Source of the DNA: Microbispora amethystogenes
GTDB lineage: Bacteria > Actinomycetota > Actinomycetes > Streptosporangiales > Streptosporangiaceae
DNA: 64,000 nt
Direction of reading: 5' to 3'
Assembly: GCF_016863015.1 (NCBI RefSeq)
Contig: NZ_BOOB01000019.1
Location: 107,213 to 171,212, forward strand
Shown here: positions 53,519 through 60,434 of the stretch, piece after piece
How the letters are laid out: each line of letters opens with the position of its first letter
How positions within the stretch are numbered: the first letter of the stretch is position 1
Position numbers and translations under genes: made by a program
The notes under the pieces: model-generated
The model's input: only the letters and a program-made list of their open reading frames with translations
The model's database searches: none
What the model was told of the DNA's origin: nothing

Positions 53519-53725
53519 ATGCTCCGCACTCTGAACCGCCTCGGTGACCGGCTGCTCCAAGGGCTGCTCCCCGGCGCGGAAGCTCAGGCCGACATCTGTA
53601 CCCGCACCGAGGTGTACAACCAGAACTGCTGGTACAACTGCTACCCCAACCCCACCGGCGGCATCTGCGTCCGGAAGATCCAGTACGGCTGCGCGGGCGC
53701 CCTGTACACCATCGGAAGCTGCTGA
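53519..53725 (+). CDS. Six-cysteine secreted peptide precursor
   Basis: A 68-aa precursor. The leader (MLRTLNRLGDRLLQGLLPG) is amphipathic rather than a normal hydrophobic signal and ends AEAQA at 20-24, a signal-peptidase-type cleavage site. The predicted core (from Asp25, 44 aa) has Cys at 27, 37, 41, 50, 58 and 68, enough for three disulfides, and is rich in Tyr, Asn and Gly with few charges. GAAGGG precedes the ATG. Immediately downstream are a MauE-type protein, a CxxC thioredoxin-like protein and an ABC exporter, with a signal peptidase divergent upstream. I infer an exported, oxidatively folded peptide such as a bacteriocin or signal. No similar described peptide is known to me. Confidence 0.75.
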   Translation: MLRTLNRLGDRLLQGLLPGAEAQADICTRTEVYNQNCWYNCYPNPTGGICVRKIQYGCAGALYTIGSC

Positions 53726-53733
53726 CAGGTCCG

Positions 53734-54261
53734 ATGGTCTACGCCGTGCTGACGCTCCGGCTCGTGCTGATGGGAGTCTTCCTGGTCTCCGTCATCGCGA
53801 AGCTGCGGACGCGGCGCGCATTCGGTGAGTTCGCCACGGCGGTACGGCGGCTCGGCGGCCTTCCCATCCCTCTCGGGCCGCCCGCCGCCGTGGTCGTCGT
53901 CACCGTCGAGGCCGGAACCGTGGCCCTGCTGGCGGCGCCCGGCCTCGACGGCGACGGCAGGGCGGGCCTCCTGCTCGCGGGAGGCCTGCTCCTCGCGTTC
54001 GCCGTGGTCCTGGCCGCGGCACTGCGGCGGGGCACGGCCGAACCGTGCCGGTGCTTCGGCGGATCGGACGATCCGATCAGCCGCGGGGATGTCGCGCGCA
54101 ACGCCGTGCTCGTCGTGTGCGCCGCCGCCGGAGCCGTCATGACGCCCGCGGCGGACGCCGCACCCGTCGCCCTGCCCGCCGCCGCGCTCTGCCTGCTCGG
54201 GGCCTCGGTCGCCGTCGCCGCCGTCGTGCTCCTCGACGACCTGGCCCACCTCTTCCGCTGA
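53734..54261 (+). CDS. MauE/DoxX-type redox-associated membrane protein
   Basis: A 175-aa integral membrane protein with four TM helices. The N-terminal helix RLVLMGVFLVSVIAKLR and the motif EPCRCFG (Cys105, Cys107) between TM 3 and 4 are typical of MauE. In methylamine dehydrogenase biogenesis MauE works with the thioredoxin-like MauD to form the many disulfides of a small secreted subunit. Here it starts eight bases after the six-Cys peptide and precedes a thioredoxin-like gene, so the same oxidative-folding job on the peptide is likely. Confidence 0.85.
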   Translation: MVYAVLTLRLVLMGVFLVSVIAKLRTRRAFGEFATAVRRLGGLPIPLGPPAAVVVVTVEAGTVALLAAPGLDGDGRAGLLLAGGLLLAFAVVLAAALRRGTAEPCRCFGGSDDPISRGDVARNAVLVVCAAAGAVMTPAADAAPVALPAAALCLLGASVAVAAVVLLDDLAHLFR

Positions 54262-54290
54262 CCCCGACCTCCCGCCGGCCCGCCGAATCA

Positions 54291-54326
54291 CCTGAGCGCG
54301 CCGACCTTCCTGAGCGCACCGACCCT
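54291..54326 (+). repeat. 18-bp imperfect tandem duplication before the thioredoxin-like gene
   Basis: CCTGAGCGCGCCGACCTT (54291-54308) is followed directly by CCTGAGCGCACCGACCCT (54309-54326), two mismatches in 18. It lies in the leader between the MauE-type and thioredoxin-like genes. Confidence 0.7.
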
Positions 54327-54345
54327 CCAACCGAAGGGAACGCCC

Positions 54346-54888
54346 ATGGCCGTGCTTGCCGCCGCCGTCATCCTCCTCGGCGGTCTCGTCCTGGTGAACC
54401 TGCTCCTCACCGGCGCGGTCATCAGGAAACTCCGGAAGATCGTCAAGGAGACCTCCGCCGGGAGGCCGGAAAGCGCAGGACTCGCGGTGGGGGCCGAGGT
54501 CCCCGCCTTCTCCGCCCGCACGGTCGCGGACACGGAGGTCAGCGCGGACGATCTCGCGGGCGCACCCACCCTCGTCGGGTTCTTCAGCACCGACTGCCGG
54601 CACTGCCTGCCGAAGGCGCCGGGCTTCGCCGCTGCCGCCGGCGAGGCCGCGGCCGCCGGTGTACGGACCCTGGCGGTGATCGTGACCGGCCAGGAGGAGC
54701 CCGCCGACCTGCTCGCCGCGCTGGCGGACGACGTGAGGGTGGTCGTGGAGAACGAGGGCGGGGCGATGACCGGCGCGTTCGCGGTCGCGGCCTTCCCGTC
54801 GTTCTTCCTGGTCGGCCCGGACGCCACGGTCACCGCCACCGGCCACGAGCCGGATCGGTTGCTGCCCGCGCCGTCCCGCGCCCGATGA
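54346..54888 (+). CDS. Membrane-anchored thioredoxin-like protein (MauD/TlpA type)
   Basis: A 180-aa protein. One N-terminal TM (3-26), then a TlpA-like thioredoxin fold: VGAEVPAFSARTV, active site FFSTDCRHCLPK (Cys84-x-x-Cys87), and the cis-Pro region AFPSFFLVGPD. It is predicted to face the outside and to exchange disulfides with the six-Cys peptide using the MauE-like partner as membrane redox relay. GAAGGG precedes the ATG. The stop overlaps the ABC gene start (ATGA), so translation is coupled. Confidence 0.87.
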   Translation: MAVLAAAVILLGGLVLVNLLLTGAVIRKLRKIVKETSAGRPESAGLAVGAEVPAFSARTVADTEVSADDLAGAPTLVGFFSTDCRHCLPKAPGFAAAAGEAAAAGVRTLAVIVTGQEEPADLLAALADDVRVVVENEGGAMTGAFAVAAFPSFFLVGPDATVTATGHEPDRLLPAPSRAR

Positions 54889-54906
54889 CCGTCCCGCGCC
54901 CGATGA
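54871..54906 (+). repeat. 18-bp perfect tandem duplication spanning a stop-start overlap
   Basis: CCGTCCCGCGCCCGATGA occurs twice (54871-54888, 54889-54906). Each copy ends in ATGA. The first carries the thioredoxin stop and ABC start; the second supplies another in-frame ATG at 54903 for the ABC gene. Confidence 0.85.
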
Positions 54907-56747
54907 ACGGGGTGACGTCACGGCTCGGGCCGCTGCGGCTCGTCCTGGCGCTCGTCTGGCGCGCCGGACCCGTGCTCGCCCTGTCCCAGCTCGCCATGGC
55001 GGTCCTGAACGGTGCCGCCCCCGTCGCGATCGCCTGGCTCAGCAAACTCCTGATCGACCGCCTGACCACCGGTGCGGGACCGTCGACGACACCGCCGGCC
55101 GTCGCGCTGGCGGTGGCCGGAGCCCTGACCGCGCTGCTGCCCCATCTTTCTGGTTACATCCAGCGGGAACAGCAGCGCCGCATCGTCCGGCACACCAGCG
55201 GCGAGCTGTTCGGCGCGGTGTGCCGCATGCAGGGGCTGACCAGGCTGGAGAACCCGCGGTTCCACGACCGGCTCCAGATGGCCCAGCGGTCCGCGCAGAC
55301 CACCCCGCAGCTCATCACCGAGTCGGCTCTCGGACTGGTCCGCGGCGGTGTCACCATCACCGGGCTCCTCGGCGCGCTCGCCACGCTCAGCGCGCCGCTG
55401 GCCGCCGTCGTGGCGGCGGCCATCGTGCCGGAAGTGCTCATCCAGCTCCGGCTCAGCCGTCACCGCGCACACCTTCAGGGGGAGACGGCTCCCGCGGACC
55501 GCCGCAGGATCTTCTACCAGATGCTGATGCTCGACCTGCAGGCCGCCAAGGAGATCAGGTTGTTCGGCATCGGCGGCTTCCTGCGCGGGCGCATGCTGGG
55601 CGAGCTGGGCTCCATCCAGCGGGCGGAACGCCGGGTGGACCTGACCGCCGTCCGCTACAACGGGGCGCTGACCGTCCTCAGCACGGTGATCGCGGGCGGC
55701 GCGCTGATCGCGATGGTCTCCCGGATAGCGTCGGGCGAGGCGGGCGTCGGCGACCTGGCCGTCCTCACCGCCGCCCTGGCGGGCAGCCAGTCCGCCCTGT
55801 CCGGCATGGTGCTCCAGCTGGCCCAGCTGAACGAGGCGCTCATCCTGGCCGGTCACTACGCCCACGTCGTCACGGTCGGGCCCGACCTGCCGGAGCCCGC
55901 GACCACCGGCGCCGTACGACCGCTGCGGCGCGGCATCGAGCTCCGCGACGTGTGGTTCCGGTACGACCCTGACCATCCCTACGTGCTCCGCGGCCTGGAC
56001 CTGACCATCCCGTACGGCCGGAGCGTGGCCCTGGTCGGCCTGAACGGCGCGGGCAAGAGCACCGTCGTCAAGCTGCTGTGCCGCCTGTACGACCCCGAGC
56101 GCGGCAGCGTCCGCTGGGACGGCGACGACGTGCGGGACCTGCGGGTCGACGACCTGCGCCGCCGGATCGGGGCCGTGTTCCAGGACTACATGGCCTACGA
56201 CCTCACCGCGGCGGAGAACGTCGCCGTCGGTGACGTCGGCTCCCTCGACCGGCCGGAACGCCTCCACGAGGCGGCCCGCCGGGCGGGCATCCACGACACG
56301 CTCGCCGGCCTGCCCCGCGGCTACGACACCATCCTGTCCCGGTTCTTCGCCGCCGAGCCGGACGAGGACCCCGGCCAGGGCGTGCTCCTGTCCGGCGGGC
56401 AGTGGCAGCGGGTCGCGCTCGCCCGCGCCCTCCTCCGCGCGGACACCGCCGACCTGCTCATCCTCGACGAGCCCAGCTCGGGGCTCGACCCCGAGGCCGA
56501 GCACGCCGTCCACCGGCGGCTGCGCGACCTGCGCGCCGGCCGTACGAGCCTGCTCATCTCGCACCGCCTCAACACCGTGCGCGGCGCGGACCACATCGTC
56601 GTCCTCGCCGACGGCCGGGTGGCCGAGCAGGGCACCCACGACGAACTGATGGCGCTGGGCGGAGAGTACGCCCGCCTGTTCACCCGCCAGGCGGCCGACT
56701 TCCAGCTCGCCCGGCCCACCGCCCTCGGCGCGCCGGCCGACACGTGA
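54885..56747 (+). CDS. ABC transporter, fused permease and ATPase, probable peptide exporter
   Basis: A 620-aa exporter half-unit. Six TM helices (about 25-320) precede a nucleotide-binding domain from about 345, with Walker A VGLNGAGKSTVVK, Q-loop VFQDYMAYDLT, signature LSGGQWQRVALARAL, Walker B LLILDEPSSGLD and H-loop ISHRLNT. There is no N-terminal C39 peptidase domain, consistent with a separate signal peptidase doing the cleavage. It is the last gene of the peptide operon and probably exports the precursor. Start at the ATGA overlap; the duplicated ATG at 54903 is an alternative. Confidence 0.87.
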   Translation: MTVPRPMNGVTSRLGPLRLVLALVWRAGPVLALSQLAMAVLNGAAPVAIAWLSKLLIDRLTTGAGPSTTPPAVALAVAGALTALLPHLSGYIQREQQRRIVRHTSGELFGAVCRMQGLTRLENPRFHDRLQMAQRSAQTTPQLITESALGLVRGGVTITGLLGALATLSAPLAAVVAAAIVPEVLIQLRLSRHRAHLQGETAPADRRRIFYQMLMLDLQAAKEIRLFGIGGFLRGRMLGELGSIQRAERRVDLTAVRYNGALTVLSTVIAGGALIAMVSRIASGEAGVGDLAVLTAALAGSQSALSGMVLQLAQLNEALILAGHYAHVVTVGPDLPEPATTGAVRPLRRGIELRDVWFRYDPDHPYVLRGLDLTIPYGRSVALVGLNGAGKSTVVKLLCRLYDPERGSVRWDGDDVRDLRVDDLRRRIGAVFQDYMAYDLTAAENVAVGDVGSLDRPERLHEAARRAGIHDTLAGLPRGYDTILSRFFAAEPDEDPGQGVLLSGGQWQRVALARALLRADTADLLILDEPSSGLDPEAEHAVHRRLRDLRAGRTSLLISHRLNTVRGADHIVVLADGRVAEQGTHDELMALGGEYARLFTRQAADFQLARPTALGAPADT

Positions 56748-56765
56748 CGGGACACGCGCGCCGCG

Positions 56766-57578
56766 TCACCTCGCCCGCCCGGCCAGGAACTCCTCCCAGG
56801 TCCGCCCGCCCAGATCGGCGCCGTCCAGGGGCAGGTTCGCGCCGGCCCGGAACGCGCGGGCGGCCCGGCCGGGAGCCGGCATCGGCGTGACGAGCCGGCG
56901 CCTGCCGCCGGCCCTCAGGTAGTCGCGGGCGAGGTCCTCCATCGGATACACCCGCGGCCCGGCGAGGTCGGGCACCAGACCGGCCGGCGCGCCGAGGGCC
57001 AGCGCCGCGAGCCGGGCCGCCACCTCGCCCGCGTCGACCGGCTGGAACCGTACGCCGGCCCAGGTCGGCAGCACCGGCAGCGGGACCGCGGCCATCTGGC
57101 CCAGGGTCGTCCAGATCCAGTCGTGGAACTGGGTGGCGCGCAGGGTGGTCCAGGGCAGCCCGCAGCCGGCGACGACCCGTTCGGCCTCCCGCTTGGCGGC
57201 GAAGTAGCCGAACATCGCCCGGTCGACGCCGCTGACGACGGGGACGCGGTCGGCGCCGACGACCGAGACGAACACGAGGTGCGGCCCGTCCGCGCGGGAC
57301 GCCGCCCGCACCAGGTTGCGGGCCTTGACCTCATCGCCCTTGGCGCTGCCCGCACAGTGCACGATGGTGCCGGCGCCCTTCACGGCGGCGTCGAGCCCCT
57401 CGCCGGTCGACACGTCGCCGGTCACGAACTCGACGCCGGTCACGAACTGGGCACCCTCCTGTGGCGCGTGCCCGCCTCTGCTGAGCACGCGCACCCGGCG
57501 GCCCGCGTCCCGCAGCAGCGGCACGACGAGCCGCCCGAGCGTGCCGGTGCCTCCGGTGACCAGGGTGAGCGAGGTCAT
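56766..57578 (-). CDS. NmrA-like NAD(P)-binding protein, likely partner of the ECF sigma factor
   Basis: A 270-aa atypical SDR: Rossmann motif VTGGTGTLGR near residues 6-15, GDVSTGEGLDAAV, HCAGSAKG and a FVSVVGADRV strand, without the usual YxxxK. This is the NmrA/SDR_a5 type, often a redox sensor or quinone-linked reductase. GAGGAG lies nine bases before the ATG. It is divergent from an ECF sigma factor of the type that regularly neighbours carboxymuconolactone decarboxylase, oxidoreductase or epimerase genes, so it is probably a target of that sigma factor. Confidence 0.83.
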   Translation of the reverse strand: MTSLTLVTGGTGTLGRLVVPLLRDAGRRVRVLSRGGHAPQEGAQFVTGVEFVTGDVSTGEGLDAAVKGAGTIVHCAGSAKGDEVKARNLVRAASRADGPHLVFVSVVGADRVPVVSGVDRAMFGYFAAKREAERVVAGCGLPWTTLRATQFHDWIWTTLGQMAAVPLPVLPTWAGVRFQPVDAGEVAARLAALALGAPAGLVPDLAGPRVYPMEDLARDYLRAGGRRRLVTPMPAPGRAARAFRAGANLPLDGADLGGRTWEEFLAGRAR

Positions 57579-57608
57579 GATGGTCAACTCCTCAGGTCCG
57601 GGAGCCCT

Positions 57609-57635
57609 GGTCACATCGGCCGGGCGCTCCGGGTC
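57609..57635 (+). promoter_or_regulatory. Possible ECF41-type promoter
   Basis: GGTCACA (57609-57615), then 16 bp, then GGTC (57632-57635). The known ECF41 promoter is TGTCACA-N16-CGTC, so this matches 9 of 11 positions with exact spacing. It lies just upstream of the sigma factor gene and could give autoregulation. Confidence 0.4.
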
Positions 57636-57655
57636 TACAGATGGGGGGTCTACCT

Positions 57656-58576
57656 ATGGGGGACACCGGGCGAGAGAGGAATGTGACGGCGGTGGACGAG
57701 CGAGAGTGGCTGACGGAGCGTTTCGAGGAGCACCGCACCCGGCTGCGGGCGGTGGCCTACCGGATGCTCGGCTCGATGAGCGAGGCCGACGACGCCGTGC
57801 AGGACGCCTGGCTGCGGGTCAGCCGCGCCGGCGCGGGCGGCGTGGAGAACCTCGGCGCGTGGCTCACGACGGTGGTGGCGCGGGTCTGCCTGAACGTGCT
57901 GCGCTCCCGCGAGCAGCGGCGGGAGGAGCACCTCGGGGTGCGCGTGCCCGACCCGGTCATCGATCCCGAGTCCGGGGCCGACCCCGAGCACGAGGCGGTG
58001 CTGGCCGACTCGGTCGGGCTGGCGCTGCTGGTGGTGCTCGAAACGCTCTCGCCGGCCGAGCGGCTCGCGTTCGTGCTCCACGACATGTTCGCCGTGCCCT
58101 TCGAGGACATCGCCCCGATGATCGACCGCTCCCCGGCCGCCGCGCGGCAACTGGCGAGCCGTGCCCGGCGGCGCGTACGGGGACAGGCCCCGGCTCCCGA
58201 CCCCGACCTCGCCCGGCAGCGCGCGGTCGTCGAGGCGTTCCTGGCCGCCGCCCGCGACGGCGACTTCGACGGGCTTGTCGCCGTGCTCGCCCCCGACGTC
58301 GTGCTGCGGTCCGACGGCGGCGTCGCGCGGGCCCGCCACAGCACCGTCGTCACCGGGGCGCGGGCCGTGGCGGCGCAGGCGGTCACCTTCGGCTCGCTCT
58401 CGCCGTACGCGCGGCCGGCCCTGGTCAACGGGGCCGCCGGAGTCGTCGTCGTGGCGAACGGCCGGCCGCTGTCCGTCATGGCCTTCACCGTCACCGACGG
58501 GAGGATCGCCGCCATCGACGTGCTCTCCGACCCCGGCCGCCTGGCGCGGCTCGACCTCACCGTCCTCGGCGACTGA
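57656..58576 (+). CDS. ECF sigma factor with SnoaL-like C-terminal domain (SigJ/ECF41-like)
   Basis: About 306 aa. Sigma region 2 (RFEEHRTRLRAVAYRMLGS, and EADDAVQDAWLRVS) and region 4 (LSPAERLAFVLHDMF, then FEDIAPMIDRSPAAARQLASRARRR, interrupted by a Val-Pro) are followed by an extra SnoaL-like domain of about 110 residues with a DGGVARARH motif. In ECF41-type factors this domain replaces an anti-sigma factor and tunes activity. The ATG at 57656 has GGGGGG seven bases upstream; ATG 57641 and GTGs further in are alternatives. It is divergent from the NmrA-like gene. Confidence 0.87.
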   Translation: MGDTGRERNVTAVDEREWLTERFEEHRTRLRAVAYRMLGSMSEADDAVQDAWLRVSRAGAGGVENLGAWLTTVVARVCLNVLRSREQRREEHLGVRVPDPVIDPESGADPEHEAVLADSVGLALLVVLETLSPAERLAFVLHDMFAVPFEDIAPMIDRSPAAARQLASRARRRVRGQAPAPDPDLARQRAVVEAFLAAARDGDFDGLVAVLAPDVVLRSDGGVARARHSTVVTGARAVAAQAVTFGSLSPYARPALVNGAAGVVVVANGRPLSVMAFTVTDGRIAAIDVLSDPGRLARLDLTVLGD

Positions 58577-58582
58577 GCGCCG

Positions 58583-58613
58583 CCACCGGCCGCCGTCGAG
58601 CGGGCGGCGGTGG
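58583..58613. terminator. Hairpin between the sigma factor and the SRPBCC gene
   Basis: CCACCG(G)CCGCC pairs with GGCGGCGGTGG (58603-58613) with one bulged base. It lies seven bases after the sigma factor stop, between convergent genes. Confidence 0.55.
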
Positions 58614-58620
58614 TCGTCCC

Positions 58621-58660
58621 GGCAGGTGCAGGCAGGTGCAGGCAGGTGCAGGCAGGTGTC
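58621..58660. repeat. 10-bp tandem repeat between convergent genes
   Basis: Four copies of GGCAGGTGCA, the last altered to end TGTC, sit between the sigma factor terminator and the SRPBCC stop. This is non-coding and probably a slippage tract. Confidence 0.8.
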
Positions 58661-58663
58661 GGC

Positions 58664-59095
58664 TCAGTGGCCGGGGGCGGCCTCAGAGTGGCGCTTGAGG
58701 CTCTCCGCCTCGGTGCGGACGTACCGGCGGGTGCGTCCGCCGGTGAGCAGGCCGACCAGCGGCGCCAGCGAGCCCGACTGGCCGAGCGTGAGAAGGAGCG
58801 ACACCCCGCCGTCCGGCAGTGGCGTGAGCACATGGGTCGCGACCGTGACGACGCCTCCGCTCGCCGCCCGCCACGTGAAGGACGCGCCGTCGGTGAACTC
58901 CGTCACCTCCCAGACCATCGGGGGAAGCGCGGGCTGCTTGATCCGTACGCGGACGCCGGGCCCCAGCGGGCCGTCACCGGCGTAGGTGACCCTGGTCATG
59001 GTGGGGATGAACTCCGGCCACCTGACGACGTCCGTCAGGACCTGCCAGACCCGTTCCCGAGGTGCGTCGATGTCGGCGCCGGTCTCGAACCACAT
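58664..59095 (-). CDS. SRPBCC (polyketide cyclase/START-like) family protein
   Basis: A 143-aa helix-grip protein: IDAPRERVWQVLTDVVRWPEF at the start, then MTRVTYAGDGPLGPGVRVRI and the C-terminal helix. SRPBCC proteins bind hydrophobic ligands; many small ones are lipid-binding or stress proteins, and the function here cannot be read off. The ATG at 59095 with AAGGAG upstream fits the fold's N-terminus better than the longer frame. It is convergent with the sigma factor gene. Confidence 0.8.
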   Translation of the reverse strand: MWFETGADIDAPRERVWQVLTDVVRWPEFIPTMTRVTYAGDGPLGPGVRVRIKQPALPPMVWEVTEFTDGASFTWRAASGGVVTVATHVLTPLPDGGVSLLLTLGQSGSLAPLVGLLTGGRTRRYVRTEAESLKRHSEAAPGH

Positions 59096-59229
59096 GGCGG
59101 CTGTCGCTCCTTCTCCCCGGGGCCGCGGCAGGGCCCGCGAGTGGGGTGAATCATCGCATCGCGGACCTTCCGGCGGCGATCGCATCCCTGAGTGTCCGGC
59201 CTAGGCCAGGCTGTCGTTTTTGCGGTGGC

Positions 59230-59277
59230 TTGCCTAGATCGTCCCACATAACCTAGTATTCCGGCAGAGTTACTAGG
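59230..59277 (+). promoter_or_regulatory. Promoter and inverted repeat before the DszB-like operon
   Basis: A -35 TTGCCT (59230-59235) and a -10 TAGTAT (59254-59259) are 18 bp apart. A perfect 7-bp inverted repeat CCTAGTA-N12-TACTAGG (59252-59258 and 59271-59277) overlaps the -10 and the expected start point, where a bound repressor would block transcription. The region is unusually AT-rich for this genome. Confidence 0.6.
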
Positions 59278-59323
59278 AAATGCCTGCCGCCCCTGAGGCG
59301 AGCAGTGCGGGAAGGGGCGCACC

Positions 59324-60418
59324 ATGCCCACGACCACGCCCGCGACCGCCACCGAGACCGTCACCGAGACCGTCACCGAGACCCCGTTGTCCACGGTCCC
59401 GTCCGTAGAGACCCTCTGGTTCACCCGCTGTCCGGTCCCGACCGCCAGTGGGCTGGCCCACGCGCTCGGCCGGCTGGCCGGCCGCTACGCGGACCTGGGC
59501 GTCGACATCGGGGTCCTGCAGGACGCGCCGCTCGAGATCGCCAGGCACCACTACGACCACGACCTCGTGGGGCTGATCCGCGAAGGGGGAAATGTCCCCG
59601 CCATCGCGGCCCGCGCCGAGGGTGCCAGGACGCGGCTGATCGGGCTCACCTGGATCGACGAGGGACAGTCGATCGTGGTCCGCGGGGACTCCGCGATCAC
59701 CTCGCCGGCCGCCCTGCGCGGCGCACGGATCGCGGTGCCCGGCTGGGCCGCGACCAGAGACACCAGCATGGCCCGCGCCATGGCCCTGCACGGGTTCAAG
59801 GGTGCGCTCGACGTCGCCGGCCTGTCGCTGGACGACGTCGACTTCGTCGAGCTACCGCTCGACCCGGTGGTGCCTCCCGGGCGCGTCCGCGCCGAGCGGG
59901 CCGCGCCGCGCTTCCCCGAACTGGACGCGCTCGTCGCCGGCCGCGTCGACGCGGTGTACGCCAAGGGCGCCGCGGCGCTGGAGGAGGCCCGCCTCCGCGG
60001 GGCCGTGGTCGGCATCGACCTGGACGCGCTGCCCACGCGGCGCTCCAGGGTGAACAACGGCACCCCGCGGCCGATCACCGTGCACGAGGACCTGCTGCGG
60101 TCGCGGCCCGAACTCGTCGTCGAGTTCCTGGTCCAGTCGCTGCGCGCGGCCGACTGGGCGGCCGACAACCTGGAGGGCGTCCGCGAGGTCCTGGCCGCCG
60201 AGACCGGCTCCGGCGCCGACGGGGTGCTCCTCGCCTACCGCGAGGGGTTCCACCGCACCCTGCACCCCACGCTGGACGACGAGCGCGTCGGCCTGCTGCG
60301 GATCCAGAAGGCGTTCCTCCAGCGCCACGGCTTCCTGAGCGCCGACTTCGACCTCGACTCCTGGATCGACCCCGAACCGCTGCGGATCGCGTACGAGCGC
60401 GTCTCCCGGCGGCACTGA
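59324..60418 (+). CDS. DszB-like sulfinate desulfinase / SsuA-superfamily protein
   Basis: A 364-aa protein without signal peptide. After a Thr/Glu-rich repeat (8-20) comes LWFTRCPVPTASG. Cys36 matches the catalytic Cys27 of the desulfinase DszB (NCPVPNA). His76 and Arg86, in HYDHDLVGLIREGG, match DszB His60 and Arg70 with the same 10-residue spacing. Length is as in DszB (365 aa). DszB splits a C-S bond in 2-(2'-hydroxyphenyl)benzenesulfinate, releasing sulfite. The fold is that of sulfonate-binding proteins, so it could also be a cytosolic binding protein. No DszA/C mono-oxygenase is in the window. GGAAGGGG precedes the ATG. It heads an operon with a SsuABC-type transporter. Confidence 0.78.
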   Translation: MPTTTPATATETVTETVTETPLSTVPSVETLWFTRCPVPTASGLAHALGRLAGRYADLGVDIGVLQDAPLEIARHHYDHDLVGLIREGGNVPAIAARAEGARTRLIGLTWIDEGQSIVVRGDSAITSPAALRGARIAVPGWAATRDTSMARAMALHGFKGALDVAGLSLDDVDFVELPLDPVVPPGRVRAERAAPRFPELDALVAGRVDAVYAKGAAALEEARLRGAVVGIDLDALPTRRSRVNNGTPRPITVHEDLLRSRPELVVEFLVQSLRAADWAADNLEGVREVLAAETGSGADGVLLAYREGFHRTLHPTLDDERVGLLRIQKAFLQRHGFLSADFDLDSWIDPEPLRIAYERVSRRH

Positions 60419-60434
60419 CCCGAAAGGCCATGCA

